The notes under the pieces were generated by a model that searched no databases, was not told the origin of the DNA, and saw nothing but the letters and a program-made list of their open reading frames with translations. The position numbers and the translations under genes were made by a program. From assembly GCA_019634925.1 (NCBI GenBank), contig JAHCAL010000005.1, forward strand, positions 1 through 64,000: 64,000 bases of DNA, in the 5' to 3' direction. This DNA is from Pseudomonadales bacterium (lineage in GTDB: Bacteria; Pseudomonadota; Gammaproteobacteria; Pseudomonadales; Azotimanducaceae). Shown here piece after piece: positions 11,403 to 20,314 of the stretch (the first letter of the stretch is position 1; the number at the start of each line of letters is the position of its first letter).

Positions 11403-12377
11403 TCAGAGCTTCAGGACGCGCAGCTCCGGATCCGGCGCACTGCGCGCCCACATGCGCTGGAACTCGTCGCCGAGCCTGGCCGCGGCCACCGGATCGTGGA
11501 AATTGCGCATGGCCTGGTAGTCGCGGAAATCGGGCATCAGCCACCAGCCGGTGCCGTCCCAGACCGCGAAACTGCGCTCCCGGAACGCAGGATCGTCGGG
11601 CATGCGGCGGATCTCGATGCGGCTGTCGAGGCGCCGGGCGAGTTCGGCGAGCCGGTGCCCGCGCGCTACGATCAGGCTCGAGTCGGCGATCAGGATCTGC
11701 ATGCGCGCCTGGCGCGTGTCGCGCGCGAATCGCGAGATCGCATCCACCACTTCGGCGCGGTCGAACAGCAGCGGATCGAGCTGCTGGCTGACCAGCATCA
11801 ACTGACGCCGCGGCCGTGCCAGGCACTCGACAAGTCCCTCGACACACGCCCGTTCGCCGCCATCGGTGACCAGCAAAGGCGGATCGGCCGGCTCCGGCGC
11901 GGGCTCGGATCTTACCAGCGGGGCCGCCACCGGGCCGACCGGCTCGAACGGGATGGGCAGCTCGAGCGTCATCTCGAAGTGCGGGATGCCTGCTTCCATG
12001 AATTCCGCTCCGTGCGGCAGGAAGCCAGCCTTGCGGTAGAACCCGAGCGCCTGGGTCTGCGCATGCAGGAAGACCCGCGGCAGCCCACGTGCGACTGCGG
12101 CGGCGATGGCGGCTTCCAGCAGCCGCATGCCGAGCCCGGTTCCGCGCGCCTGGGCGAGCACGGCCATGCGGCCGATCTGGCCATCCGGCAGCAGTCTTGC
12201 ACAGCCGAGCGCCTGACCGGCCTCGTTCAGTGCAAGGAAGTGGGTCGCAGACGCGTCGAGTCCGTCCCACTCGAGCTCGCGCGGTACCTGCTGCTCCTCG
12301 ACGAACACCGTCTCGCGCACCTGGCGCAGCCGTTCACCGTGGGTGTCCCAGTCGACCGCCGTGACGTGGACCTGCAT
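11403..12377 (-). CDS. GNAT acetyltransferase fused to a C-terminal PLD-like domain
   Basis: 324 residues. The N-terminal 145 residues are an ElaA-like GNAT domain, with GRMAVLAQARGTGLGMRLLEAAI as the acetyl-CoA loop region. Residues about 170-320 form a second domain (RRQLMLVSQQLDPLLFDR, VARGHRLAELARRL, FRDYQAMRNF). I associate this with the DUF7931-type C-terminal domain found in gammaproteobacterial GNATs. Substrate unknown. It follows purB after 3 bases, so it is the last gene of the mnmA-hflD-purB operon. Confidence 0.85.
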   Translation of the reverse strand: MQVHVTAVDWDTHGERLRQVRETVFVEEQQVPRELEWDGLDASATHFLALNEAGQALGCARLLPDGQIGRMAVLAQARGTGLGMRLLEAAIAAAVARGLPRVFLHAQTQALGFYRKAGFLPHGAEFMEAGIPHFEMTLELPIPFEPVGPVAAPLVRSEPAPEPADPPLLVTDGGERACVEGLVECLARPRRQLMLVSQQLDPLLFDRAEVVDAISRFARDTRQARMQILIADSSLIVARGHRLAELARRLDSRIEIRRMPDDPAFRERSFAVWDGTGWWLMPDFRDYQAMRNFHDPVAAARLGDEFQRMWARSAPDPELRVLKL

Positions 12378-12380
12378 GAC

Positions 12381-13751
12381 TCAGTACCGGCTGCGGGCGA
12401 GGCGCGGCGCGAGGCCGACGTAATCCGCCGGCGTCAGGTGCTCGAGTTCGGCCCTGGCGGCAGCCGGCAGCTCGAGGCGCTCCAGGATCTCGCGATACAG
12501 CACCGCGTCGAGCTGCCGGCCGCGCGTCGCCGCTTTCAGGCGCTCGTATGGCTCAGCCATGCCGTACTTGCGCATCACCGTCTGGACGGCTTCCGCGAGC
12601 ACCTCCCAGCTTCGCGCCAGGTCGGCGGCGATCGCCGCGGGATTCACCTCCAGCCGCGCCAGGCCCTTGCCGGCGGCCTGCCACGCGATCAGACAGTGCC
12701 CGAGCGCGGTCCCGAGGTTGCGCAGCACCGTCGAGTCCGAGAGGTCGCGCTGCCAGCGTGAAACCTGCAACTTGCTCGCCATGTGCGCCAGCAGTGCATT
12801 GGCGATGCCGATGTTGCCTTCCGAATTCTCGAAATCGATCGGGTTGACCTTGTGCGGCATGGTGGAGGATCCGGTCTCGCCCTCGACTTTTTTCTGCCGG
12901 AAGTACTCGATCGAGATGTAGCTCCAGGCGTCCCGGTCGAAGTCGAGCAGCACCTGGTTGAAGCGGATGAGCGCGTGGCAGTGTTCGGCGAGATAGTCGT
13001 GCGGTTCGATCTGCGTGGTGAACCGGTTCGGCACCAGGCCGAGCGTGGCGACGAATCGTTCGCCGAGCGCGATCCAGTCGAGCGCCGGATAGGCGACCGC
13101 GTGGGCGTTGTAGTTGCCGACCGCGCCATTCATCTTGCCGAGGATCGCTGCAGCCGCGAAGCCGTCGCGCTGGCGCGTGAGCCGGGCGGCGAAGTTGCGC
13201 AGTTCCTTGCCGAGCGTGGTGGGCGATGCCGTCTGGCCGTGGGTGCGCGACAACATGGCGAGGTCCGCGTGCGCAGTGGCCAGCGCGTCGATTGCGTCGA
13301 TCACCCGGGCCATGGCGGGCAGCAGAACCCTAGCGCGCGCCTCGCCGAGCATGAGCGCGTACGCCAGGTTGTTGATGTCCTCGGACGTGCACGCAAAATG
13401 CACGAACTCGACATGCGGCGCGAGCCCCGGGATCCGCGCGATGCGCTCCTTGACGAAGTACTCGACGGCTTTCACGTCGTGGTTGGTGGTGCGCTCGAAG
13501 TGCTTGATGCGTTCGGCGTCGGCGAGATCGAATCCGGCGTGCACCGCCTCGAGCGCCGCGGCCTGGCCGGCATCGAGCTGGGGCAGCTCCGGTATCTCCG
13601 GCGCCGCGGCGAGGAATGCGAACCAGCGGCATTCCACGGCGACGCGGTAACGCATCAGGCCGTATTCGCTGACGATCGGTGCCAGGTCCAGCACCTTGTC
13701 GCGGTAGCGGCCGTCGAGCGCGCTCACGGCCAGCAGCGGATTGGATTCCAT
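12381..13751 (-). CDS. purB: Adenylosuccinate lyase
   Basis: 456 residues; cleaves SAICAR and adenylosuccinate in purine synthesis. The fumarase/aspartase signature GSSTMPHKVNPIDFEN is intact, as are FVHFACTSEDINNLAY and SRTHGQTASPTTLGKE. The N-terminus NPLLAVSALDGRYRDKV matches E. coli PurB. It stands 45 bases after hflD, as in the enterobacterial mnmA-hflD-purB order. Confidence 0.97.
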   Translation of the reverse strand: MESNPLLAVSALDGRYRDKVLDLAPIVSEYGLMRYRVAVECRWFAFLAAAPEIPELPQLDAGQAAALEAVHAGFDLADAERIKHFERTTNHDVKAVEYFVKERIARIPGLAPHVEFVHFACTSEDINNLAYALMLGEARARVLLPAMARVIDAIDALATAHADLAMLSRTHGQTASPTTLGKELRNFAARLTRQRDGFAAAAILGKMNGAVGNYNAHAVAYPALDWIALGERFVATLGLVPNRFTTQIEPHDYLAEHCHALIRFNQVLLDFDRDAWSYISIEYFRQKKVEGETGSSTMPHKVNPIDFENSEGNIGIANALLAHMASKLQVSRWQRDLSDSTVLRNLGTALGHCLIAWQAAGKGLARLEVNPAAIAADLARSWEVLAEAVQTVMRKYGMAEPYERLKAATRGRQLDAVLYREILERLELPAAARAELEHLTPADYVGLAPRLARSRY

Positions 13752-13796
13752 GTGCGTCGCCTTTTCGATTGGGAAGTGTCCGTTGGGCCGGGTCGG

Positions 13797-14390
13797 TCAG
13801 GCCACCCGTTGCATGGCGATGGCCAGCGCGCGGCGGCGGAAGATCAGGTGCCAGCGGCGTCCGCCGAGCTGCTGCCACAGCCAGGCCATGCGGATCCCGG
13901 CGAGCAGCAGCGAGCGAATCCGCTCCGCCGTTTCCTCGCGGTTCAGCACCTGGGGATTGCCGGTGACCTGGATGCGCTTGCCGAGCGTACTGATGGTCTG
14001 CTGGTAGACACGCGCGAGTTCCGCTTCCACCGGCGCGTCGCGATCGAGCCCGTCGAGCAGGCCGCCGAGCTTCTCGATCACCTGGGGTACGCCCTTCAGG
14101 AGCGTCGCGAGTTCGATCAGCTGCAGCGTATAGCGCAGCACTTCCGGCGCGCCGGCACGGCCCGCCAGGGCTTCGAGCGCGATACCGGCGCCGTAGCGGA
14201 ATGCCGCCGGGTCCGCGAACACCTCGGCCAGGTCGCTCGCCCGATGGGTCGGGATGGTGCGCAGCAGGGCGTTGCGCAGCTGGTCGTCCACGCCTTCACC
14301 GTTGGCCGTGCGGTGCACGAGTGCTGCGGCCTGCACCACGCCGGCGAGGGCGAGTGAAGCGTAGTCGGGCGTCGTTGCGGGTCCGTTCAT
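13797..14390 (-). CDS. hflD: HflD homologue (lysogenization regulator family, DUF489)
   Basis: 197 residues, helical, peripheral membrane protein family. The segments VVQAAALVHRTANG, LLRTIPTHRASDLAEVF, RYTLQLIELATLLKGVPQVIEKL and LLAGIRMAWLWQQLGGRRWHLIF are typical of HflD. In E. coli it modulates lambda CII; its cellular role in other bacteria is not settled. It sits between mnmA and purB in the conserved order. Confidence 0.9.
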   Translation of the reverse strand: MNGPATTPDYASLALAGVVQAAALVHRTANGEGVDDQLRNALLRTIPTHRASDLAEVFADPAAFRYGAGIALEALAGRAGAPEVLRYTLQLIELATLLKGVPQVIEKLGGLLDGLDRDAPVEAELARVYQQTISTLGKRIQVTGNPQVLNREETAERIRSLLLAGIRMAWLWQQLGGRRWHLIFRRRALAIAMQRVA

Positions 14391-14439
14391 GCAGGGTCCT
14401 CGTGCGCGCGACTGGCGCGACTGTCGCGCCGGCGCGCAT

Positions 14440-15561
14440 TCACCGGTTGGTCTCGATCAGTGCGCCGCCGAGACAGACGTCACCGCGGTACAGGGCCACG
14501 TACTGGCCCGGCGTCACGGCGCGCTGCGGTGTATGGAAGCGTACCTCGATCCGCCCGTCCGGCGCCGCGGCGACCGTGGCCGGCTGGTCGGCCTGGCGGT
14601 AGCGGACGCGCGCCTCGCATGCGAACGGCATGGCCGGCGGCGGGAACAGCCAGTTCGGGTCGCTCGCCACCAGCCAGGTGCTGTCGAGGTCGCTTGTGCA
14701 CTGGGTCACCACGAGCGTATTGGTTTCGATCACCTTCCGCTGCACGTACCACGGCGCCTCCGCCTGGCCGCGCACGCCGCCGATGCCGAGCCCCTGGCGC
14801 TGGCCCAGCGTGTAGTAAGCGAGCCCCTGGTGTTCGCCCAGCACGCGACCCTGCATGTCGACGATCGGACCGGGCTTCACCGGCAGGTACCGTTGCAGGA
14901 ACTCGCGGAAGCGGCGTTCGCCGATGAAGCAGATACCCGTGCTGTCCTTGCGTCGGTGGTTGTGCAGCCCTTCGCGGCGGGCGATCTCGCGGACCGCACG
15001 TTTTTCCAGCCCGCCGAGCGGAAACAGGCACCGCGCGAGCTGCGCGCGCGGTACCGCCTGCAGGAAATAGGTCTGGTCCTTGGCGGGGTCCACGCCCTTC
15101 AGCAGGCGGAAGTCGGCGGCCTGCGGGTCGGCGGCCAGCGCCTGCGCCGGCGCGAGGCCGTTCTGCCAGACGCCGCGCGCATAGTGGCCTGTGGCGATCA
15201 GGTCGGCGCCGAGCTGGACGGCATGATCGGCAAACTGCCTGAACTTGATCTCGCGGTTGCAGAGGATGTCCGGGTTCGGGGTACGCCCGGCCGAGTATTC
15301 GGCCAGGAAGTGGGCGAACACGTTGTCCCGGTATTCGGCGGCGAAGTTTGCCGTGCAGAGGTCGATGTCGAGGTGATGGCAGACCCGTTCGGCATCCATC
15401 AGGTCGTCGCGCGCGGTGCAGTACTCGGTGCCGTCGTCGTCGTCCCAGTTCTTCATGAACAGCGCCGACACCCGGTAGCCGGCGCGTTTCAGCAGCAGGG
15501 CGGCCACGGCGGAATCCACCCCGCCCGACAGGCCGACCACGACCGACGGCGGCGCGCCCAT
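14440..15561 (-). CDS. mnmA: tRNA 2-thiouridine(34) synthase MnmA
   Basis: 373 residues from ATG 15561. It thiolates U34 of Lys, Glu and Gln tRNAs. The PP-loop [15 protein letters not shown], the first Cys in [14 protein letters not shown] and the second catalytic Cys in [12 protein letters not shown] are present. ATG 15561 places VVVGLSGG six residues in, as in the family. Upstream in-frame ATGs at 15624 and 15723 exist but have poor ribosome binding sites. The 15624 start is preceded by a 12-base duplication (ATGCCCGTCACC/ATGCCCGCCACC). First gene of the hflD-purB-GNAT operon, divergent from moaC. Confidence 0.93.
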   Translation of the reverse strand: MGAPPSVVVGLSGGVDSAVAALLLKRAGYRVSALFMKNWDDDDGTEYCTARDDLMDAERVCHHLDIDLCTANFAAEYRDNVFAHFLAEYSAGRTPNPDILCNREIKFRQFADHAVQLGADLIATGHYARGVWQNGLAPAQALAADPQAADFRLLKGVDPAKDQTYFLQAVPRAQLARCLFPLGGLEKRAVREIARREGLHNHRRKDSTGICFIGERRFREFLQRYLPVKPGPIVDMQGRVLGEHQGLAYYTLGQRQGLGIGGVRGQAEAPWYVQRKVIETNTLVVTQCTSDLDSTWLVASDPNWLFPPPAMPFACEARVRYRQADQPATVAAAPDGRIEVRFHTPQRAVTPGQYVALYRGDVCLGGALIETNR

Positions 15562-15727
15562 GACCGAACAGACGGGGGGAACCGGTACGGTCGGGTCGAC
15601 GGTTGCGGCGGGCGTGTTCGACATGGTGGCGGGCATGGTGACGGGCATGACAGGTACGGCGGGCCGGTGTGATGCGTTCAGGCGCGCCAGTTTACCCGCT
15701 GGCCGCGCGTTTGGGCGAGGCATCTCC

Positions 15728-15733
15728 TATAAT
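15728..15733 (+). promoter_or_regulatory. Candidate -10 box of moaC
   Basis: A perfect TATAAT 36 bases before the moaC ATG. No good -35 is visible 16-18 bases upstream, so an activator or extended contacts may be needed. No molybdenum-cofactor riboswitch fold was obvious in the short leader. Confidence 0.45.
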
Positions 15734-15769
15734 CGCGGCCTCGCGCAGTTCGCCCGACACGAATCGTAT

Positions 15770-16324
15770 ATGACCCGACTCACGCATCTGAACGAAGCCG
15801 GCGAAGCCAACATGGTGGACGTTTCGGACAAGTCCACGACGCGGCGCGTCGCCGTTGCGACCGGGCGGGTACGCATGGCGCGCGCGACGCTGGCCGAGAT
15901 CATGGAGGGCGGCGTACCGAAAGGCGACGTGCTCGCGGTCGCCCGCATCGCCGGCATCCAGGGGGCCAAGCGCTGCGCGGACCTGATTCCGCTCTGCCAT
16001 CCACTGCCGCTCGACCGGGTTGCCGTCACGTTCGCGGTCGGTGGGCCGGACTGCCTCGACATCCGCGCCGAGTGCCGCGTCACCGGCCGCACCGGCGTGG
16101 AAATGGAAGCGCTGACCGCGGTGAGCGTGGCTGCGCTCACCGTCTACGACATGTGCAAGGCGCTCGACCGCGGCATGGTGATCGAGGCGGTGCAGCTCGA
16201 ACACAAGGAAGGCGGCAAGAGCGGCACGTGGCAGCGGGCGCCGGCCGACGCCGTGCCGGTCGATGCCGGGCCGACCTATACCGGGCCGACTGGGGCCGGG
16301 CCGACCGGGGCCGGGCCGGCATGA
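15770..16324 (+). CDS. moaC: Cyclic pyranopterin monophosphate synthase MoaC with repetitive tail
   Basis: 184 residues. It converts the MoaA product to cPMP in molybdenum cofactor synthesis. Core motifs: [31 protein letters not shown] and [22 protein letters not shown]. The core ends near residue 160 (KEGGKSGTW). The last 20 or so residues are Gly-Pro-Thr-rich repeats written by a 15-base tandem array, and are probably dispensable. moaD follows after 55 bases; moaA is not in the window. Confidence 0.95.
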   Translation: MTRLTHLNEAGEANMVDVSDKSTTRRVAVATGRVRMARATLAEIMEGGVPKGDVLAVARIAGIQGAKRCADLIPLCHPLPLDRVAVTFAVGGPDCLDIRAECRVTGRTGVEMEALTAVSVAALTVYDMCKALDRGMVIEAVQLEHKEGGKSGTWQRAPADAVPVDAGPTYTGPTGAGPTGAGPA

Positions 16325-16362
16325 GCCGATCGACATGAGCCGATCGACATGAGCCGATCGAC
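16268..16362 (+). repeat. Two tandem arrays at the moaC/moaD junction
   Basis: First, a 15-base unit (GGGCCGACYGGGGCC type) repeats three times plus a part at 16268-16320, inside the moaC coding end. Directly after it, the 14-base unit ATGAGCCGATCGAC repeats three times at 16321-16362, with the moaC stop in its first copy. The in-gene period is a multiple of 3 and the intergenic one is not. Confidence 0.92.
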
Positions 16363-16379
16363 TTGAGCATGGCCGGCCC

Positions 16380-16649
16380 ATGACGAATTCCGCCGTACGC
16401 GTCGAAGTCCGGTTCTTCGCCTCGCTGCGTGAAGCGACCGGCTGCCCGGCGCTTGCGCTCGAACTGCCGGCCGGCGCCGATTTCGCCGCACTCTGCGCCG
16501 TGCTGGCCGATCGGCTCGGGCCCGCCGCGCTCGAGGCGCTGACGGCCGGCAACGTGCGCGTGGCGCGCAATCAGACGCTCGCGACCCCGCCGTTCGCGCT
16601 GGCCGACGGCGACGAAGTGGCGTTCCTGCCGCCGGTGACGGGCGGATGA
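16380..16649 (+). CDS. moaD: Molybdopterin synthase small subunit MoaD
   Basis: An 89-residue ubiquitin-like sulfur carrier ending in the required GG (PPVTGG). VEVRFFASLREATG at the start and DGDEVAFLPPVTGG at the end are typical. The C-terminal Gly is adenylated and thiocarboxylated, then donates sulfur to cPMP with MoaE. Its stop overlaps the moaE start (ATGA). Confidence 0.93.
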   Translation: MTNSAVRVEVRFFASLREATGCPALALELPAGADFAALCAVLADRLGPAALEALTAGNVRVARNQTLATPPFALADGDEVAFLPPVTGG

Positions 16650-17215
16650 GCGGGGCAGGGCAGCCGCTCGGCGGCACGGACGCGCGCGGCCCGGGCGCGG
16701 CTGACCCGTGCCCGGTCTGCGTCCGGGTCGAGACGGCGGATTTTTCGGTGGCCGACGAATACCGTTCGGTGCGGGAGCGCCTGGGCGGCCGTGCGGGCGC
16801 GATCGCGACGTTCGTGGGACTCGTTCGTGACCTGGCCGGCGACGGCCCGGTCGGCGTGCTCGAGCTCGAGCACTACCCGGGCATGACCGAGCGCAGCATC
16901 GCGGCGATCGTCGACCAGGCCGTCGCCCGGTGGCCGCTGCTCGACGTGGTGGTGATCCACCGGGTCGGCGCGCTCCACCCGACCGAGCAGATCGTCTACG
17001 TGCAGGTCGCCTCGGGCCACCGCGCGGCGGCGTTCGCGGCGTGCGAGTTCATCATGGACTACCTCAAGACCGAAGCGGTGTTCTGGAAACGCGAATCGGG
17101 GCCGGCAGGCCAGCGCTGGATCGAGTCGACCGGCGAGGACCGTGCGCGCCTCGCCAGCTGGTCTAACGACGCGCCCGCGGACGGCGGACACGCCCCGACC
17201 GGCGCGCAGCGCTGA
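16646..17215 (+). CDS. moaE: Molybdopterin synthase large subunit MoaE
   Basis: 189 residues; residues about 30-170 are the MoaE core, with AIATFVGLVRD, LELEHYPGMTE, HRVGALHPTEQIV and the catalytic lysine segment MDYLKTEAVFWKRE. The first 25 residues and last 15 are low-complexity extensions. The coding end overlaps the 3-prime end of the opposite-strand rluE gene by 53 bases. Confidence 0.94.
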   Translation: MSGAGQPLGGTDARGPGAADPCPVCVRVETADFSVADEYRSVRERLGGRAGAIATFVGLVRDLAGDGPVGVLELEHYPGMTERSIAAIVDQAVARWPLLDVVVIHRVGALHPTEQIVYVQVASGHRAAAFAACEFIMDYLKTEAVFWKRESGPAGQRWIESTGEDRARLASWSNDAPADGGHAPTGAQR

Positions 17216-17819
17216 GCCGGCGTTCGCTCGCATCCGCGCGACCTGGCCGGTCCACGCGAGCGCGCAGGCCCTCCGGCACGTCGAGCGCCGCCCACGTGCC
17301 GGGCTCGAGCCCTTCGAGCGTCACCGGCCCGATCGCCACGCGCACCAGGCGCAGTACGGGCATCCCCACCGCGGCGAGCATGCGCCGGACCTGGCGGTTG
17401 CGGCCCTCGGTCAGCACGATTTCCACCCAGCTCGAACGGCCCGCGCGGTGCGCGGTAACCGGTGGTTCGCGCGCGGGGAGCTCGGGCGGGTCGAGCGCAC
17501 GAACCGCGACCGCGTGCGCCGGGCCGTCGCGCAGCTCCACCCCCTCGCGCAGCCGTGCCGCGGCGGCGCCGAACTCCACCGGGTCGGGACGCGCCTCGAC
17601 CTGGGCGTGGTAGGTCTTCGGCAGCTTGTGGCGCGGGTCGCTGATGCGGGCCTGCAGCGCGCCGTCGTCGGTCAGCAGGACCAGGCCTTCGGAGTCGAAA
17701 TCGAGTCGCCCCGCGGCGTAGACGCCCGGCCGGTCGATGAAATCGCCGAGGCACGGCCGGCCGTCGGGGCTCGTGAACTGGCAGAGCACGCCATAGGGCT
17801 TGTGAAAGCGGATCAGCAT
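17163..17819 (-). CDS. rluE: 23S rRNA pseudouridine synthase, RluE type
   Basis: 218 residues without an N-terminal S4 domain, as in RluE, which modifies U2457. It starts MLIRFHKPYGVLCQFTSPDGRP. The catalytic Asp is in AAGRLDFDSEGLVLLTDDG; KTYHAQV and EGRNRQVRRMLAAVG complete the RsuA/RluB/E/F fold. The last 35 residues are Arg-rich and poorly conserved, and the final 17 codons overlap moaE in antisense. Next to icd, as rluE is in E. coli. Confidence 0.88.
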   Translation of the reverse strand: MLIRFHKPYGVLCQFTSPDGRPCLGDFIDRPGVYAAGRLDFDSEGLVLLTDDGALQARISDPRHKLPKTYHAQVEARPDPVEFGAAAARLREGVELRDGPAHAVAVRALDPPELPAREPPVTAHRAGRSSWVEIVLTEGRNRQVRRMLAAVGMPVLRLVRVAIGPVTLEGLEPGTWAALDVPEGLRARVDRPGRADASERRLSAARRSGRVRRPRARR

Positions 17820-17862
17820 CGCGCGCCGCCGGGGCCCGAGTCCACGCCTGCCCTGGTGGTGC

Positions 17863-17868
17863 TATACT
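17863..17868 (+). promoter_or_regulatory. Extended -10 promoter of icd
   Basis: TATACT preceded by TGC (TGn extended -10), about 80 bases before the icd ATG. The extended motif can compensate for the absent -35. Confidence 0.5.
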
Positions 17869-17948
17869 CGCGCGCTTCGCACCGAAACTTCATACACACG
17901 ACTCCAGATACGACCCCACACACGGCCCATTTGAAAAGGGAGTAATCG

Positions 17949-19205
17949 ATGGCCTACAAGCACATTCAGGTGCCCGGGAACGGCGCAAAGATCACGGTCA
18001 ATGGCGACGGTTCCCTGAACATTCCGGACAACCCGATCATCCCGTTCATCGAGGGTGACGGCATCGGCGTCGACATCACGCCGGTGATGATCGACGTGGT
18101 CGACGCGGCCGTGGCGAAGGCCTATGGTGGCAAGCGCAAGATTCACTGGATGGAGATCTACTCCGGCGAGAAGTCGCTCGAGGTCTACGGCGAAGACCAG
18201 TGGCTGCCGGAAGAGACCCTCGACGCGATGCGTGAATTCGTGGTCGGCATCAAGGGGCCGATGACCACGCCGGTCGGCGGCGGGATCCGCTCGCTCAACG
18301 TAGCACTCCGCCAGGAACTCGACCTGTACGTCTGCCTGCGCCCGGTGCGCTGGTTCAAGGGCGTGCCGAGCCCGGTCGTGCATCCCGAGAAGACCGACAT
18401 GGTCATCTTCCGCGAGAACACCGAGGACATATACGCGGGCGTCGAATGGCAGGCCGGTTCGGCGGGCGCCGACAAGGTCATCGCGTTCCTGCAGAAGGAA
18501 ATGGGCGTCAACAAGATCCGTTTCCCCAAGCAGTGCGGGATCGGCATCAAGCCGATTTCCGAAGAAGGCAGCAAGCGTTTGATTCGTCAGGCAATTCAAT
18601 ACTGTATCGACGAAAACCGCACGTCCCTGACGTTTGTCCACAAGGGCAACATCATGAAGTTCACCGAGGGTGCCTTCAAGGACTGGGGCTACGAACTCGC
18701 GGTGCAGGAATTCGGCGCCAAGCCGCTCGACGGCGGCCCGTGGCATCAGCTCACCAATCCCAACACCGGCAAGCAGATCGTCATCAAGGACGTGATCGCC
18801 GATGCGATGCTGCAGCAGATCCTGACGCGCCCGGACGAATACGACGTCATCGCGACCATGAACCTGAACGGCGACTACCTCTCCGACGCACTGGCAGCAC
18901 AGGTCGGCGGTATCGGCATCGCGCCGGGCGCCAACATCGGTGACGGCGTGGCCCTGTTCGAGGCCACCCACGGCACCGCGCCGAAGTACGCTGGCCAGGA
19001 CAAGGTCAACCCGGGTTCGCTGATTCTCTCCGCGGAGATGATGCTGCGGCACATGGGCTGGCGCGAGGCGGCGGACCTCATCGTCAAGGGCATCGAAGGC
19101 GCGATCAGCGCGAAGCAGGTCACGTATGACTTCGAGCGCCTGATGAGCGGCGCCAAGCTGCTCAAGTGCTCGGAGTTCGGCCAGGCGATGATCGCCCGGA
19201 TGTGA
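17949..19205 (+). CDS. icd: NADP-dependent isocitrate dehydrogenase
   Basis: A 418-residue TCA-cycle enzyme giving 2-oxoglutarate and NADPH. Very close to E. coli Icd: [31 protein letters not shown] with Ser115 at the AceK phosphorylation position, [12 protein letters not shown] and [18 protein letters not shown]. The Lys-Tyr of APKYAG and VTYDFERL are NADP-specifying features in E. coli. A strong ribosome binding site (GGGAG) precedes the ATG. A 6-base GC hairpin at 19211-19228 may terminate it. Confidence 0.97.
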   Translation: MAYKHIQVPGNGAKITVNGDGSLNIPDNPIIPFIEGDGIGVDITPVMIDVVDAAVAKAYGGKRKIHWMEIYSGEKSLEVYGEDQWLPEETLDAMREFVVGIKGPMTTPVGGGIRSLNVALRQELDLYVCLRPVRWFKGVPSPVVHPEKTDMVIFRENTEDIYAGVEWQAGSAGADKVIAFLQKEMGVNKIRFPKQCGIGIKPISEEGSKRLIRQAIQYCIDENRTSLTFVHKGNIMKFTEGAFKDWGYELAVQEFGAKPLDGGPWHQLTNPNTGKQIVIKDVIADAMLQQILTRPDEYDVIATMNLNGDYLSDALAAQVGGIGIAPGANIGDGVALFEATHGTAPKYAGQDKVNPGSLILSAEMMLRHMGWREAADLIVKGIEGAISAKQVTYDFERLMSGAKLLKCSEFGQAMIARM

Positions 19206-19289
19206 TCCGTGCGCCGCTGCGACGGCGCGATGCGTCGTCGCTGTCGGATCGGCTCGAGGTCGGCGGGCGTACCGCCGGCCCTGCGGCTC

Positions 19290-19655
19290 TCAGGCAGTCG
19301 CCCCCTGGCCGATGCCGTTCGCGGCGGCGCCGTTCATGTGCGCGGCACCGGTGCCGTTCGCGATCGGTGTCGCCGTACCGTTGACGGCGAGCTGCGGCGG
19401 CCGGCCGCGGTCGGCGCCGTTGCCGGTCGAAGCCTCGACCGCTGCGGCGTCGGATTCGGCCCGGATGTTCACCGCGTGCAGGCCTTTCGGCCCCGTCACG
19501 ACGTCGAACGTGACGCTCTGACCGGCACGCAGCGTCTTGTAGCCGTCCATCTGAATCGTGGAAAAGTGTGCGAACAGGTCCTCACCGCCCAGCTCCGGCA
19601 GAATGAAGCCGTAGCCCTTGGCGTTGTTGAACCACTTGACCTTGCCTGTTGCCAT
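19290..19655 (-). CDS. cspD: Cold-shock-domain protein, CspD position, with long low-complexity tail
   Basis: 121 residues. Residues 1-70 are a cold-shock domain ([18 protein letters not shown]1; DLFAHFS, RNP2) that binds single-stranded nucleic acid. The remaining 50 residues are Ala/Gly/Asn-rich ([17 protein letters not shown]) and absent from E. coli CspD (74 residues). It is divergent from clpS-clpA, exactly as cspD is in E. coli, which supports the name. In E. coli CspD inhibits replication in stationary phase. Confidence 0.9.
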   Translation of the reverse strand: MATGKVKWFNNAKGYGFILPELGGEDLFAHFSTIQMDGYKTLRAGQSVTFDVVTGPKGLHAVNIRAESDAAAVEASTGNGADRGRPPQLAVNGTATPIANGTGAAHMNGAAANGIGQGATA

Positions 19656-19948
19656 GGCGACCTACCCCTCCCCAGGAATTGGCCATCCAGAATTCGCGTG
19701 CAGTGTCAAGCACTGCGGCCCCCGGATGCGACTGTCCACCCATTGGGACGCCGAGTCAAGCATCCTGTTCGACAATGTGCGTTCGCTGCAACCTGGGGCG
19801 GATTCCCGGCCCGGTCGACGCAGTTGTAAATGCGCGTGCCGTCCCTACATACTGGTTTCGTGAGACGGGTCTCCGTGCGCCGTGCGCGGATCGCACAGTG
19901 CCGGGGTCCGGTCGAATGGGTGAACTATCCTTGGATATGATGGCCGGC

Positions 19949-20305
19949 ATGAGCTGGGATGAATGGCGCGGGCAGGGCGACGGTCCGGAACGGACCGACC
20001 GGGACAACGAAGGCGGGCTGGCCACGGCGACGGCGAAGCCCGCGCTCAAGCGCCCGCCGATGTACAAGGTGGTCCTGCTCAACGACGACTACACGCCCAT
20101 GGAGTTCGTGGTACACGTACTCGAGGTGTTCTTCGCCATGAATCGTGAAAAGGCGACCCAGGTGATGCTCGCCGTGCACACCCAGGGCCGGGCCGTGGTC
20201 GGCATCTTTCCGCGCGACATCGCGGAAACCAAATCCGAGCAAGTGAATCAATATGCTCGTGAGAACCAGCACCCCCTGATCTCCACCATCGAAATGACGG
20301 ACTGA
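19949..20305 (+). CDS. clpS: ClpA adaptor protein ClpS
   Basis: 118 residues. Recognises N-degron substrates and hands them to ClpAP. Core: [44 protein letters not shown] and [16 protein letters not shown]. The start is uncertain: ATGs at 19916, 19937 and 19949 are in frame. I chose the last because it gives a length nearest the family (106 in E. coli). Upstream 293 bases hold the divergent promoters with cspD. clpA begins 9 bases after its stop. Confidence 0.94.
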   Translation: MSWDEWRGQGDGPERTDRDNEGGLATATAKPALKRPPMYKVVLLNDDYTPMEFVVHVLEVFFAMNREKATQVMLAVHTQGRAVVGIFPRDIAETKSEQVNQYARENQHPLISTIEMTD

Positions 20306-20314
20306 ACGGACGCA

